A stretch of DNA of 56,530 nt from Chitinophaga pinensis (GCA_945889315.1 CAMDBP010000009.1:1-56530); one strand, 5' to 3'; shown: positions 16,639-26,613, counted from the first letter of the stretch. The notes: generated by a model from the sequence alone, not told the origin. Numbers and translations are program-made.

Positions 16639-17707
16639 AAAATTTTAACAAGGATTTTTCTTCGTTATCCCAAGTTCTAATTTGGCGTGCAATTAAACAG
16701 TTTTTTCTTAGTAAACCATAAAATTCTGAATCAGATAAAAGTAAATTAACAGCTTTTTTAATTTCATTTGGCTCTGCAGCCGCCAAACAACCGCATTGAT
16801 ATTCATTTTCCATCCTTTTATACTCAGGAAATGGCATCGTTATCGCGGGAATTCCGCATTGGATGTAATCAAAAAACTTGTTGTTCAGAGATAAGTAGTA
16901 GCTTAAACCAAGATTATCGGCCACATTTATTCCTGCAAAAGCACCTAAGGTGTAATCTCTCAATTTTATAGGGTTTAGTTCGCCTAAGAATATAACTTTA
17001 TTTTCTAGATTTAGTTCTAAAACTAAGCGTACTAGCTCTTCTTTGATATCACCATTTCCCGCTATATACAAGAGTATATTAAGGTCTTGCATTGCTTTTA
17101 TTGTGGCTTCAAGTCCCCTGCCCTTATTTAGCGCACCTTGATACAAGAGATATTTTAGGTCTTTTTCAGTATGCGTAAGACCAAAACCAACCGGGCAATT
17201 CCGGATTACTTCAAATGCTACACTGTATTTTTCGGTATACGCGTCTGCTATACCTTGACTTACAGTTATTGCGTTGCTTAATTTAGGTACAAGATATGCT
17301 TCTAGTTTCAGCCAAATTGCTCGTTTAAAAGATCTTTCTATAAGCTCAGGTACTTCGGTAAAATATTCATGCGAGTCATAAACGAGTTTTTTACCTTTTA
17401 ACTTACACGCAAAATACGCAGCAGGCAAGGTGTCTAAATCTACTGCATGAACAATATCAAACGAGGTAAAAATGAGCTTACAAAAAATACGGAGATTGAA
17501 AACAAGATAAAATAACGGCCCTTTATTAATTAGGAATTTAAATCGTTTTTGGACGTATGGCTGAGTTACTATTGGTGCAGCACTCTTTGCCCTACCCCAA
17601 AGTGACACTTCAAAATGTGAAGATAACGATGTACATATACGTATCATGCGCTGATCGTAAATAACGTCGTTTATGACAATAGCTATTAGGCTTGGTTGTT
17701 TGTCCAA
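16622..17707 (-). CDS. Family 4-type glycosyltransferase
   Basis: The product has 361 residues. It has a GT-B fold with N-terminal NDVIYDQRMIRICTSL, the typical DIVHAVDLDTLPAAYFA stretch near 84, KLVYDSHEYFTEVPEL near 108, LLYQGALNKGRGLE near 186 and, in the donor domain, YIQCGIPAITMPFPEYKRM near 286. It probably transfers a sugar from a nucleotide donor to a lipid-linked or protein acceptor. The start is TTG at 17707, which overlaps the 3' end of recQ by 22 bases; its 3' end overlaps the next glycosyltransferase. It appears to be transcribed as part of recQ-GT-GT. Confidence 0.78.
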   Translation of the reverse strand: MDKQPSLIAIVINDVIYDQRMIRICTSLSSHFEVSLWGRAKSAAPIVTQPYVQKRFKFLINKGPLFYLVFNLRIFCKLIFTSFDIVHAVDLDTLPAAYFACKLKGKKLVYDSHEYFTEVPELIERSFKRAIWLKLEAYLVPKLSNAITVSQGIADAYTEKYSVAFEVIRNCPVGFGLTHTEKDLKYLLYQGALNKGRGLEATIKAMQDLNILLYIAGNGDIKEELVRLVLELNLENKVIFLGELNPIKLRDYTLGAFAGINVADNLGLSYYLSLNNKFFDYIQCGIPAITMPFPEYKRMENEYQCGCLAAAEPNEIKKAVNLLLSDSEFYGLLRKNCLIARQIRTWDNEEKSLLKFYANLT

Positions 17708-19578
17708 GTATAGGTTTGGTTTAATTTAGTTAGGTATTCGTTGTCCAATAACCATCTTATAATAGTAATTATTTGACTTTCTTCAAACGCTCCAAATGAA
17801 GAGAGTATTGTTTCTAAATCCAAATTTTTATTCAAGGTAAGTTGTTTTAGATTTTCAATTAGCACCGAAATTTGAACTGAGCTGAGCTGTGATTTTTTGG
17901 TAAGCCTACAAACATCACATTTGCCACAGGTTTTCTCACGTGTTTCACCAAAGTAGGCCAGTAAATAATTCTCCCGACATGCGGTGTTAACAGACTCATA
18001 ATTAGCGATATAGTGTTTTCTATATTCATCTCTTTCTCTGAGTATAAGATAGTTTTTCTTGTCTATTCCTATCTTGGTTGGTCTCGCCTCAAGGTACGTT
18101 AGCGTATTACCTTCTTGCGCATCTACAAAATCAATGATGCCATCCGTGTGTAATTTTTGTAACGCTTTTCTAACTACACTCACACTACTTTTTTGACGGG
18201 AAGCCAGTTCATTTATTTTTACAGCCACGTAATGCTCAAATAACCCTCCATAAGACCTCAATAGTAGCTTAATAAATGGGTCTTGATGCTCATATTTCAC
18301 TTGATATGCGTACAAGTCTTCATTACTTACAACAAACCTCAATTTAGGCAATTGAAAGGTTTGCTCATTGAGTTTTAGAAAGCCCATACTGTGAAGCACA
18401 TTTGTACAATTAACGACATTCCAAGTTGCAATTTTAAACTTTTCAGAAAATTGAATAAGGTCAATTGGATAGGTGATTCCTTTGCCCGAGGTAAACGCTA
18501 TTTGATGGTGATTGTAGAGGCAATTAAGGGTATGTTCCAATTGCGATGTGGTTGGGTAACTCGTCCATAACTCTGTAGTTATTTCTTTTTCTGCGAGAAG
18601 CACACAATACGCTTCAAGACCATCTCTACCTGCTCTTCCTGCCTCTTGATAATATGCTTCAGGGCTGTCAGGTTTCTCATAATGTATGACAATTCTTACG
18701 TCGGGTTTATCTATACCCATTCCAAAAGCATTGGTGCAAACTACCACACGGGTTTGATTATCTATCCAAGATTGCTGCACTTTACTCCGTTGGTCGTTAT
18801 CTAATCCTCCGTGGTAATGCAATGCTACAATTCCATTTTGACGCATAAATGCAGCTACTTCCTCACACTTTCTGCGCGTGTTGGCATACACCAGTGCGGT
18901 ACCCTTTACTTTTGATAAAATTTTAGCTATTCGTGTGAGTTTGTTACTATCGCGAAGTACTAAATAACTCAAGTTATCTCGTTTAAAAGATTGTCGGTAG
19001 CTTTTGTGCGCACTATTAAATCCTAAAAAACGTAGGATATCTGCTTGCACCGTATCCGTCGCCGTAGCGGTTACGGCAATAAAATTAGTCTTCGGAAGTA
19101 ATTCCCTAAGCTCCCCTATTTTGAGATATTCTGGCCTAAACTGGTGACCCCATTGAGAAATGCAATGTGCCTCATCTACCACCAAAAAACTAACTGACAT
19201 ATTGACCAAATAACTTCTAAACTGGGCCGTGGCTGCACGCTCTGGACTCAAATATACAATCTTGTACTTGCCATTTAGTGTGTTTTGCATTTCGGTTTCT
19301 ATCTCACCGCTACTCATGCCGCTGTGTAAGGCTACTGCCGAAATACCTCGCTTGGTAAGATTATCCACTTGGTCCTTCATGAGTGCTATTAGTGGACTAA
19401 ACACGAAACAAACGCCGTCCTTGGCCAGTGCCGGTAATTGATAACATATACTTTTTCCGCCTCCCGTGGGAAGTAAAGCAAGGGTATCTTCACCGTTCAT
19501 TACCGAGAGAATAATATCTCGTTGTAATGGTCTAAATGAGTCAAATCCCCAATATTGTTTAAGTATAGATTCTAACAA
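17686..19578 (-). CDS. recQ: RecQ family ATP-dependent DNA helicase
   Basis: The product has about 630 residues and unwinds DNA in a 3'-5' direction during repair. From the start used here, Walker A PTGGGKSICYQLP lies near residue 38, DEAHCISQWGHQFRPEY near 131, TATATDTV near 162 and QEAGRAGRDG near 307. The zinc-binding Cys set (TACRENYLLAYFGE, then CGKCDVC) follows near 528-550. I see no clear HRDC domain. I start at TTG 19578. GTG 19602 is in frame, but its last base pairs overlap the -7 box at 19602-19609, so a transcript from that promoter would lack it. Its 3' end overlaps the glycosyltransferase gene. Confidence 0.9.
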   Translation of the reverse strand: MLESILKQYWGFDSFRPLQRDIILSVMNGEDTLALLPTGGGKSICYQLPALAKDGVCFVFSPLIALMKDQVDNLTKRGISAVALHSGMSSGEIETEMQNTLNGKYKIVYLSPERAATAQFRSYLVNMSVSFLVVDEAHCISQWGHQFRPEYLKIGELRELLPKTNFIAVTATATDTVQADILRFLGFNSAHKSYRQSFKRDNLSYLVLRDSNKLTRIAKILSKVKGTALVYANTRRKCEEVAAFMRQNGIVALHYHGGLDNDQRSKVQQSWIDNQTRVVVCTNAFGMGIDKPDVRIVIHYEKPDSPEAYYQEAGRAGRDGLEAYCVLLAEKEITTELWTSYPTTSQLEHTLNCLYNHHQIAFTSGKGITYPIDLIQFSEKFKIATWNVVNCTNVLHSMGFLKLNEQTFQLPKLRFVVSNEDLYAYQVKYEHQDPFIKLLLRSYGGLFEHYVAVKINELASRQKSSVSVVRKALQKLHTDGIIDFVDAQEGNTLTYLEARPTKIGIDKKNYLILRERDEYRKHYIANYESVNTACRENYLLAYFGETREKTCGKCDVCRLTKKSQLSSVQISVLIENLKQLTLNKNLDLETILSSFGAFEESQIITIIRWLLDNEYLTKLNQTYTWTNNQA

Positions 19579-19601
19579 AGATGAAAATGCCGTTACAAGC
19601 A

Positions 19602-19609
19602 CAAATTTA
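19602..19609 (-). promoter_or_regulatory. -7 promoter box of recQ operon
   Basis: The minus strand reads TAAATTTG, a perfect TAnnTTTG match, 23 bases before TTG 19578. It overlaps the alternative GTG start at 19602, which argues for the downstream TTG. Confidence 0.5.
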
Positions 19610-19745
19610 ACCGTTTGAACTCTATTTTAAGCGAAACCTTTACTTTTAGGATGCAGTAGATAGTTCCACTCCGACTATTCCGTGTACTGAAAAAAGTTTT
19701 GTTTAATTCAGTAGATTTAAAATCCGTTAAGTGTACAAAAACTGC

Positions 19746-21113
19746 TTAAAGATTCCACTCTTCGCCCCTACTAGGAATAGTCACCTTGCCCTGAAAATCA
19801 GTGCCTAAGGTTTCTTTTAAATCGTACATTGCTTCTTCTTCGCCATGCACAAAGAATACATTTTTCAAATCACTATTATCGCTCTTTTCGAAGTAATCTG
19901 TGAGTCCTACAATATCAGGATGGGCACTAAATACGTCTGTTTGACCAATTTTGGCATACACATATTTATCTTGTCCTTTAATACGAATGATGCTTTTGCC
20001 TTCTAAGAGCTGTGCCCCAAGTGTACCCGGTGAGCAAAATCCAGCAATCATAATAGCGCACATAGGATTTTGAACATGATCTCCAATATGTTGTTGAATA
20101 CGCCCTCCTTCCAGCATTCCTGCACTACTTACAATGATACAAGCCTCACGAAATAGTTCCATGTCTTCCACATCATCATTATCTTCTACAATGTGCAAGC
20201 TTTTAAAATCAAACAAGCTTCCTTCATCCTTTTTGTAGTGTTGTGCTTCTTCGTTTAGATAGTGTGAAAATTTATTGTGAATATTGCTACTTGCAAGTGC
20301 CAAGGGACTATCTGCGAACACTCTAATTGGCGGCAGTTTCCCTTCATTAAATAGTTTTTTAAGCGTAAATAAAACCGCTTGCGTACGTCCAACACTAAAC
20401 GCAGGAATGATTAGTCTTCCATCTTGCTTTACACAAGTGGCCGTTACTTGTTCTAGCAAGACATCTTCTGGGCTTCGGGTTTCCTTATGCTTTCTGTTCC
20501 CATACGTAGTTTCCGTAATTAATGCATGTAAGCCCGGCATTGGCTTCGAATCTACAATAAGTTTGGAACCAGGATTTCCGATATCACCTGTAAAACCAAT
20601 TACTTTCTGCTTTCCGTTTTCTTCTATAACCAAGCGAACACTGGCAGCACCTATAATATGTCCTGCTTCGTAAAAGGAGAAAGACACTCCCTCACTTAAT
20701 TCGAAATTTTTGTAAAACCCTAAGGTTAATAGTTGATCTACCGCTTTTTTTACCTCATGAAAACCATATAATCGAACACTCTTTTTACGATTGGTCGCAT
20801 TGTTCTGTATATTAACGGAATCTGCCCACAGTTTTTCAAGTAAAAAGGCAGTGGGTTCTGTACAAATTATCTCACCTTTAAATCCCTGTTTTACCAGATT
20901 AGGAATATTCCCACTGTGGTCTATGTGAGCGTGGGTTAATATAAGAACGTTTACCGTTTTGGGATCAAAAGGAAAGTTTGAATTGATTTCCTTATTCGAT
21001 TTATCCTCATAATCGATACCACAATCGATTAAGATTGTATATCCATTTTCTAGCTTTAATAAGTGCATGCTGCCCGTAACTTGCTTGGCAGCTCCCCAAC
21101 ATGTGTATTTCAT
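19746..21113 (-). CDS. MBL-fold beta-CASP hydrolase
   Basis: The product has 455 residues. The metallo-beta-lactamase motif THAHIDHSGNIP lies near residue 57, with further metal ligands in EAGHIIGAASV near 150 and in GFTGDIG near 173. The beta-CASP part follows (RTQAVLFTLKKL, VFADSPLA, SSAGMLEGGRI) and the late motif FFVHGEEEAM near 424 supplies the last His. Family members are RNA or DNA nucleases, including RNase J/CPSF-like enzymes, so an RNA-processing role is likely but not established. It begins 12 bases after the M28 peptidase gene and closes the porX-tsaE-M28 run. Confidence 0.85.
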   Translation of the reverse strand: MKYTCWGAAKQVTGSMHLLKLENGYTILIDCGIDYEDKSNKEINSNFPFDPKTVNVLILTHAHIDHSGNIPNLVKQGFKGEIICTEPTAFLLEKLWADSVNIQNNATNRKKSVRLYGFHEVKKAVDQLLTLGFYKNFELSEGVSFSFYEAGHIIGAASVRLVIEENGKQKVIGFTGDIGNPGSKLIVDSKPMPGLHALITETTYGNRKHKETRSPEDVLLEQVTATCVKQDGRLIIPAFSVGRTQAVLFTLKKLFNEGKLPPIRVFADSPLALASSNIHNKFSHYLNEEAQHYKKDEGSLFDFKSLHIVEDNDDVEDMELFREACIIVSSAGMLEGGRIQQHIGDHVQNPMCAIMIAGFCSPGTLGAQLLEGKSIIRIKGQDKYVYAKIGQTDVFSAHPDIVGLTDYFEKSDNSDLKNVFFVHGEEEAMYDLKETLGTDFQGKVTIPSRGEEWNL

Positions 21114-21125
21114 CTCCTTCTGTAC

Positions 21126-22271
21126 TTAGCGTGCAATTATAAGTCTAGATTGCAGTAAAACAGAATTGTGTGCATTGTAGATGCTAACAGAGTACAAACC
21201 ATTCGTTAAATTTTGGATATTAATTACGTTTTCTGAGGTTACTTCTGTACTCAAAACTTGCTGTCCCAACGCATTGGTTAAGATAACGTGATTCATTTCG
21301 TTATCGCTGCCGATGATCTTAACCCAATTTGAAGCTGGGCTGGGATACAAGTGGCTAATGAGATTTGAGGTTTGCGATACGTTTGCGGAAGTATTGATTC
21401 GCGCAAAATAAAGTGTGGATGCAACTGCTCCTTTTATCACCTCAGTGGTAGCAGCGATATCCATATTTTCTAGCTTATCGTTTGCACTATGATAATTGGG
21501 ATCAACGGACTCCTGATATAATCCCATTATTACATATCCAGCATTTTGAAACGGCATGTAATCAGACCCATAGGCATTAGATTGAACAGGGATTAGTGTA
21601 GTGTATAAGTTGATTAAACGACCCAGCGTATCTGTTTTTAAACTAGACATAGCATTATTAGTAGATGGATTGTCGTCTACATCTCTTTCGCATTTTATAC
21701 GTGTGTTATTTTGGCCTAATGTCCCACCCAATTGATCCAAATTGAGCATAAGTTGGATGTTATCATTTGCAGAAAGCGTATTGTTTACGTAATGATTACT
21801 TCCATGCAAACCTTGCTCTTCCGCCCCAAAATTAATGATCCTCACTCCCACTTTACAGTCTGTATTCTTGAGTATACGCGCTATTTCAAGTGTTGCTGCT
21901 ACGCCACTACCATTATCATTTGCCCCAGGACTTATACTTACTGCGTCTAAATGAGCACCTACGATAATCCAGGCATCTGACTGCGATCCAGGCTTTTCAA
22001 TGATTACATTGTACGAATTTTTAGTTCCGTACTTAAAGGTGTCTATAACCGGAGCATAGCCTAATTGGGTATATTTATTTACCACCCATTGCGTTGCACT
22101 ATCGTACGCTGTGCTGCCTGTCACTCGAATGCCAATGCGTTGTAATTCGGAGATTATCTGTTCAATACTATCCACGCGTTGCGCTTCTTTGGCAATACGA
22201 TATTCCCATACTTGCGCTTGGGCAGAAAGAAGTATGGCTAAAAATCCTAATGAAGTGAGTATTCTCTGCAT
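21126..22271 (-). CDS. Secreted M28-type zinc aminopeptidase with T9SS sorting domain
   Basis: The product has 381 residues with a signal peptide (about 1-19, ending SAQA). Zinc ligands of family M28 are visible: the His and Asp of VGAHLDAVS near residue 104, GANDNGSG near 115, the double Glu of FGAEEQGLHGS near 149, and an Asp in LNLDQLGG. It should release N-terminal amino acids from peptides outside the cell. The C-terminal 80 residues (SHLYPSPASNWVKI, then LTNGLYSVSIYN and a terminal LIIAR) are a T9SS type A sorting domain. Its start overlaps the end of tsaE by 25 bases. It is encoded beside porX, the T9SS regulator. Confidence 0.88.
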   Translation of the reverse strand: MQRILTSLGFLAILLSAQAQVWEYRIAKEAQRVDSIEQIISELQRIGIRVTGSTAYDSATQWVVNKYTQLGYAPVIDTFKYGTKNSYNVIIEKPGSQSDAWIIVGAHLDAVSISPGANDNGSGVAATLEIARILKNTDCKVGVRIINFGAEEQGLHGSNHYVNNTLSANDNIQLMLNLDQLGGTLGQNNTRIKCERDVDDNPSTNNAMSSLKTDTLGRLINLYTTLIPVQSNAYGSDYMPFQNAGYVIMGLYQESVDPNYHSANDKLENMDIAATTEVIKGAVASTLYFARINTSANVSQTSNLISHLYPSPASNWVKIIGSDNEMNHVILTNALGQQVLSTEVTSENVINIQNLTNGLYSVSIYNAHNSVLLQSRLIIAR

Positions 22272-22669
22272 TCTTGCGAAGATAGTGCTATATTAACGGT
22301 TAAAACACGATCTTCAGGTAAGAACGTCGCAATTTTCTCTGGCCATTCAATAAAGCATAAATTGCCCGAATCTATGTATTCCATAAACCCGATATCTTCG
22401 ATTTCTTCTGTGGAATTTAAGCGGTATAAATCAAAATGATAAATAGTCTTTTGTGCTACATCATAGGCATTAACAATAGAAAAAGTAGGACTATCTACAT
22501 CGCTATCATTTCCTCCCATAGCGTTTATATAACGTTTAACTAACGTTGTTTTACCCACGCCAAGGTTTCCTTGAAGCAAAACGATATTTTTTCCAGACGC
22601 TATTTGCGCTATCAAAGCATTACCTAATTTTGAAAATTCAGATTCTAAATCACAAATCACTATCTTCAT
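22247..22669 (-). CDS. tsaE: tRNA threonylcarbamoyladenosine ATPase TsaE
   Basis: The product has 140 residues. TsaE is the ATPase partner of the TsaB-TsaD complex that makes t6A at position 37 of ANN-decoding tRNAs. Walker A is GNLGVGKTTLVKRY near residue 34. The family motifs DSPTFSIVNAYD, YHFDLYRL and FIEWPEKI follow in order. I use the ATG at 22669; the GTG immediately before it is an alternative. It lies 6 bases after porX and its end overlaps the M28 gene. The tsaE-porX pairing is common in Bacteroidota. Confidence 0.93.
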   Translation of the reverse strand: MKIVICDLESEFSKLGNALIAQIASGKNIVLLQGNLGVGKTTLVKRYINAMGGNDSDVDSPTFSIVNAYDVAQKTIYHFDLYRLNSTEEIEDIGFMEYIDSGNLCFIEWPEKIATFLPEDRVLTVNIALSSQECREYSLH

Positions 22670-22675
22670 CACCCC

Positions 22676-24235
22676 TTATTTTGGTTCTAAAACAATTAGC
22701 GGAATCAGCATTTCTTCCATCGAAATTCCTCCGTGTTGAAAGGTATCTTTATAATACTTGGCATAATGATTCAAGTTGTTGGGATACACGAAAAAATCAT
22801 TCTCTTTACTAAACACAAAACGACTGCTCACGTGCTGAGTTGGCAACAACGCATCTGAGGGCGTGGCTATCTCAAATACTTCTTTAGGATCGTAGGTCAT
22901 ACGTTTTCCCGTTTTGTAACGTAAATTGGTGGTGGTGTCTTTATCCCCCACAATTTTTACGGCATTATCTACTTTAACAGAACCATGATCTGTCGTGATT
23001 ACCAATTTCACTTTCTTACTGCTCAAGTACTTAATTGCATCTAAAAGCGGCGAATGGTCAAACCAACTTGAGGTTAATGCCCTATAAGCTGCTTCATTTT
23101 CTGCCAGTTCTCGAACTATTTTAGAATCTGTACGTGCATGCGACAGTGTATCTATGAAATTATAAACGATGGTAAAAAATTCTTCTTGCGCTATATTGGG
23201 CAATTGCTCTACCATTTGCTTGGCGCTGCTTAGGTTCGTGACTTTTACATACTTTGATTCGTATCCCACTCGCAATCGCTTAAGCTGATCGTTCAAGAAA
23301 AACTCCTCATGTAGGTTTTTTCCTCCTTCGTCTTCATCATTACTCCATTTATCTCCAAATCGTTTCTCAATATCGCTGGGCATTAAACCACTGAAGATTG
23401 CATTTCGCGCATACTGGGTTGTTGTAGGTAAAATGGCCATGTATAAATCTTCACTTGTTGTCCGGTAATATTTACTAATTTCTACTTGAATTGCTTTCCA
23501 CTGATCAAACCTAAGATTATCCAATAACAACAAGCAAAATGGTTCGCCTTTTTGTTTGTGTGGCAAAACTCCTTTTTGAATAAGGTGGTGTGACATGAGC
23601 GGATTTTCTTCGTTATCCCCATTGGCATGCACAAATTTGAGGTAGTTTTTAGCGATATACTTGCTAAACTCTCTATTTCCATCCTGTTTCTGGGTTTTTA
23701 GAATTTCCTCCATGCCGGTTTCTTCTGAGCCTGCCATTTCGGTTTCCCAATACACTAGTTTTTTATACATCTCCTTCCACTTAGGCCAATCTAAGTAGTC
23801 CATAAATGCCATACCTATATTTCTAAAATCTTGTTGATACCGCTGTGTTACACTCTCGGTTTCAAGGCGTTTGCCTTCGGTAAGCTTAATAATGGTACTT
23901 AATATTTGCCTTGGATTTACGGGCTTAATTAGGTAATCCGCTATTTTTGAACCGATTGCATCTTCCATAATATGGTCTTCTTCGCTTTTAGTAATCATTA
24001 CCACAGGAAGATTACCTTGAAGTTCTTTAATTATTTTAAGTGCCTCTAGTCCAGAAATACCAGGCATATTTTCATCTAAAAAAACCAAATCATAATGATG
24101 TGTTTTAACCTTTTCAGTGGCATCTAAGCCATTGGTAACGGTTGTTATTTCATATCCTTTCTCTTCTAAAAAAAATATATGAGACTTCAGGTGATCAATT
24201 TCATCGTCAGCCCACAGTATTTTAATTTTACTCAT
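22676..24235 (-). CDS. porX: PorX, response regulator with PglZ domain (T9SS regulation)
   Basis: The product has 519 residues. An N-terminal receiver domain (1-125) has the acidic pocket Asp10/Asp11, the phosphoacceptor Asp54 in FLDENMPG and a conserved Lys in IKPVNP. The remainder (about 200-519) is an alkaline-phosphatase-like PglZ domain with metal-site stretches LLLLDNLRFDQW and ITTDHGSV and a late HGGISMEEMLIPL. This pairing is diagnostic of PorX. PorX with the sensor kinase PorY controls T9SS in Porphyromonas gingivalis, where the PglZ domain acts as a zinc phosphodiesterase on nucleotide substrates. It is divergent from the HD phosphohydrolase gene. Confidence 0.95.
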   Translation of the reverse strand: MSKIKILWADDEIDHLKSHIFFLEEKGYEITTVTNGLDATEKVKTHHYDLVFLDENMPGISGLEALKIIKELQGNLPVVMITKSEEDHIMEDAIGSKIADYLIKPVNPRQILSTIIKLTEGKRLETESVTQRYQQDFRNIGMAFMDYLDWPKWKEMYKKLVYWETEMAGSEETGMEEILKTQKQDGNREFSKYIAKNYLKFVHANGDNEENPLMSHHLIQKGVLPHKQKGEPFCLLLLDNLRFDQWKAIQVEISKYYRTTSEDLYMAILPTTTQYARNAIFSGLMPSDIEKRFGDKWSNDEDEGGKNLHEEFFLNDQLKRLRVGYESKYVKVTNLSSAKQMVEQLPNIAQEEFFTIVYNFIDTLSHARTDSKIVRELAENEAAYRALTSSWFDHSPLLDAIKYLSSKKVKLVITTDHGSVKVDNAVKIVGDKDTTTNLRYKTGKRMTYDPKEVFEIATPSDALLPTQHVSSRFVFSKENDFFVYPNNLNHYAKYYKDTFQHGGISMEEMLIPLIVLEPK

Positions 24236-24352
24236 AATTGGTTTTCGTATTTTATCATTTTATTAGGTAACCTTTGCAGAAATGCAAGGACATTTGTTAT
24301 ACCTTGCAAAGCAAGTAATAATTCAACTCTTAAAACAATAATTTATTACACT

Positions 24353-25567
24353 TTGAACAAAAAGAAAATAATAAACGATCCTATATATGGTTTTATAACC
24401 ATTCATCACGACATCGTTTTTGATTGTATCCAGCTACCAGAGTTCCAACGTTTACGCAGAATTAAACAATTAGGGCTAACTCATTTGGTGTATCCCGGAG
24501 CATTGCATACTCGTTTTCAACATGTTATAGGCGCTATGCACCTGATGGACATGGCACTTAAAAATCTACGCGGTAAAGGAATTGAAATCTCGGTCGAAGA
24601 AGAAATTGGCGCGTTATTAGCCATTCTTTTACACGATATTGGACATGGACCATTTTCACATAGTTTGGAGCACAGTATTCTTACAGATGTGCATCATGAG
24701 CATATTTCTAGTGCACTTATGCAGCAGATTAATGTAAAAATGGAAGGCAAATTGGATCTTGCTATTGAGATATTTGAAGACCGGTATCCGAGAAAATTCT
24801 TTCATCAATTGGTTAGCAGTCAATTGGATATGGACCGATTAGATTATTTACGTAGAGACAGTTTTTATACCGGAGTATCGGAAGGAACCGTAGGAATTGA
24901 ACGTATAATTCAAATGCTCAACGTCCGAGATAATCATCTCATCGTTGATCAAAAGGGTATTTATTCAGTCGAAAAATTTTTGATGGCACGTCGATTTATG
25001 TACTGGCAAGTATATCTGCACAAAACTTCAATCGCTGCCGATACCATGTTACTCAGCATTTTAAGACGAGCTAAATACCTAATAAGTAAGGATGTTCAGT
25101 TATTTGCGAGTCCATTTTTGTCCTTTTTCTTAACTAATAATTTTAGGACGGAAGACTTACAACGTGCTGATGTAATAGAGAATTTTTGTAATTTGGACGA
25201 TAATGAAATCATAAGTGCTATCAAAGTATGGCAATATGCTGAGGATAAAACCTTAAGTGAACTTTGCAAGATGATTATCAATCGTAACCTATTCAAGATA
25301 GCAGTAGCAGATGAGGCCATTACACTCGAAGAAGTAAGCCAGCAAAAAAGCTTTGTTGCCACTAAACTGGGTATCTCTTTAGAAGATGCTGATTATTTTG
25401 TAGTTACGGGTAAACTGAGTAATAACACCTACTCTGCAGATGGCGATAGTCTTAAAATTGGAATGAAAGAAGGCGGGTTAAAAGAACTATCCGAGACTTC
25501 TGAAATTTATAACCTTTCGCAAGTTAATAAGCCTCATATTAAATATTTTATAACCTCTTTAAAATAA
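24353..25567 (+). CDS. HD superfamily phosphohydrolase (dGTPase-like)
   Basis: The product has 404 residues. HD-domain metal ligands are visible in HTRFQHVIGAMHLM near residue 47, LLHDIGHGPFSHS near 92 and SSQLDMDRLDYLRRDS near 152. The family includes dNTP triphosphohydrolases and related phosphohydrolases; the substrate here is not known. I start at TTG 24353 (giving NKKKIINDPIYGF, the usual family beginning). An in-frame ATG at 24179 would add 58 low-quality residues and run back into porX, so I reject it. The gene sits directly upstream of lpxD, an arrangement often seen in Bacteroidota. Confidence 0.85.
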   Translation: MNKKKIINDPIYGFITIHHDIVFDCIQLPEFQRLRRIKQLGLTHLVYPGALHTRFQHVIGAMHLMDMALKNLRGKGIEISVEEEIGALLAILLHDIGHGPFSHSLEHSILTDVHHEHISSALMQQINVKMEGKLDLAIEIFEDRYPRKFFHQLVSSQLDMDRLDYLRRDSFYTGVSEGTVGIERIIQMLNVRDNHLIVDQKGIYSVEKFLMARRFMYWQVYLHKTSIAADTMLLSILRRAKYLISKDVQLFASPFLSFFLTNNFRTEDLQRADVIENFCNLDDNEIISAIKVWQYAEDKTLSELCKMIINRNLFKIAVADEAITLEEVSQQKSFVATKLGISLEDADYFVVTGKLSNNTYSADGDSLKIGMKEGGLKELSETSEIYNLSQVNKPHIKYFITSLK

Positions 25568-25569
25568 GT

Positions 25570-25577
25570 TAAATTTG
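25570..25577 (+). promoter_or_regulatory. -7 promoter box of lpxD operon
   Basis: TAAATTTG matches TAnnTTTG exactly. It starts 2 bases after the HD-gene stop and ends 7 bases before the lpxD TTG, so a transcript from it would have almost no leader. Confidence 0.55.
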
Positions 25578-25584
25578 CGGTCTA

Positions 25585-26613
25585 TTGACACTAACAGCAG
25601 CAGAAATAGCAACAATTGTAAACGGTACGGTAGAGGGTAATTCTAACGCTAGTATTGCCAAGGTTTCTAAAATTGAGGATGCTTCCTCTGATAGTTTGTG
25701 CTTTCTTTCCAATAAGAAATACATACATTATTTAAAAACAACCAATGCTGGTATTGTTTTGATAGACGACACCATTCAACACATACCTGAAGGCTTAACC
25801 GTGATACGATGTTCACATCCGTACGTAGCTTTTTGTACAATACTTATCCAATATTTCGATTACAAGGATCCCAATCAAGGAATTCATCCTACCGCAGTAA
25901 TAGAACCATCTGCTAAAATTGGAGCGAATTGCCACATTGGTTCACATGCCTACATTGGCAATGGTGTAGTTATAGGAGATAACTCTAAAGTGATGGCTAA
26001 CACCTGCATTTACGAAGACTCTATAATTGGACGCAATACAACCATACGTTCGAATGTATCTATTTATTATCAAACTGTTATTGGTGATGATTGTCTCATT
26101 CACTCTGGAACAGTAATTGGCGCCGACGGATTTGGTCACGCACCATTACCAGACGGTACTTACATAAAAATACCACAGATTGGAAATGTAATAATTGGGA
26201 ATAACGTAGAGATAGGAAGTAACACTTCCATTGATAGAGCCAATATGGGAAGTACTAGTATTGGAAACGGATGCCGAATAGACAATCTCGTGCAGATTGC
26301 ACACGGAGTTGAAATAGGTGAAAATACCGTACTAGCAGGTGGCGTGTTTGTCGCTGGTAGTACAAAAATTGGATCTAACTGTGTTTTCGCTGGACAAGCA
26401 GGCGTAGTTGGACATATTACCGTAGCTAATGGCACTCAATTAGGTGGACAAGCAGGCATTAATAAAGATATTACAGAACCAAATGGTGTCTATACGGGAT
26501 CTCCACACCAATCATTCAAAGAGGAGATGAAGTCACGAGTAATGTGGCGAAACTTACCTAAATTAGAGCAACGCGTTAGAGAATTAGAACAACAATTAAA
26601 ATCGGATAAATAA
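25585..26613 (+). CDS. lpxD: UDP-3-O-acyl-glucosamine N-acyltransferase
   Basis: The product has 342 residues. LpxD adds the amide-linked hydroxyacyl chain in the third step of lipid A synthesis. Residues about 1-95 form the uridine-binding domain (SLCFLSNKKYI, CSHPYVAF). The rest is a left-handed beta-helix of hexapeptide repeats ending in helices (VRELEQQLK). The active-site His lies in GADGFGHAP near residue 178 or in the VQIAHGVEIG turn near 238. The start is TTG at 25585, supported by the family beginning LTAAEIATIVNG. The following lpxC/fabZ starts 3 bases after its stop. Confidence 0.95.
   Translation: MTLTAAEIATIVNGTVEGNSNASIAKVSKIEDASSDSLCFLSNKKYIHYLKTTNAGIVLIDDTIQHIPEGLTVIRCSHPYVAFCTILIQYFDYKDPNQGIHPTAVIEPSAKIGANCHIGSHAYIGNGVVIGDNSKVMANTCIYEDSIIGRNTTIRSNVSIYYQTVIGDDCLIHSGTVIGADGFGHAPLPDGTYIKIPQIGNVIIGNNVEIGSNTSIDRANMGSTSIGNGCRIDNLVQIAHGVEIGENTVLAGGVFVAGSTKIGSNCVFAGQAGVVGHITVANGTQLGGQAGINKDITEPNGVYTGSPHQSFKEEMKSRVMWRNLPKLEQRVRELEQQLKSDK

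Noticed and set aside
20284-20673. Plus-strand 129-codon ORF inside the beta-CASP gene
   Set aside because: It is the antisense shadow of a gene whose motifs are intact.
24179-24352. Extended N-terminus of the HD phosphohydrolase from ATG 24179
   Set aside because: It adds 58 residues without family similarity and overlaps the porX start; TTG 24353 matches the family N-terminus.
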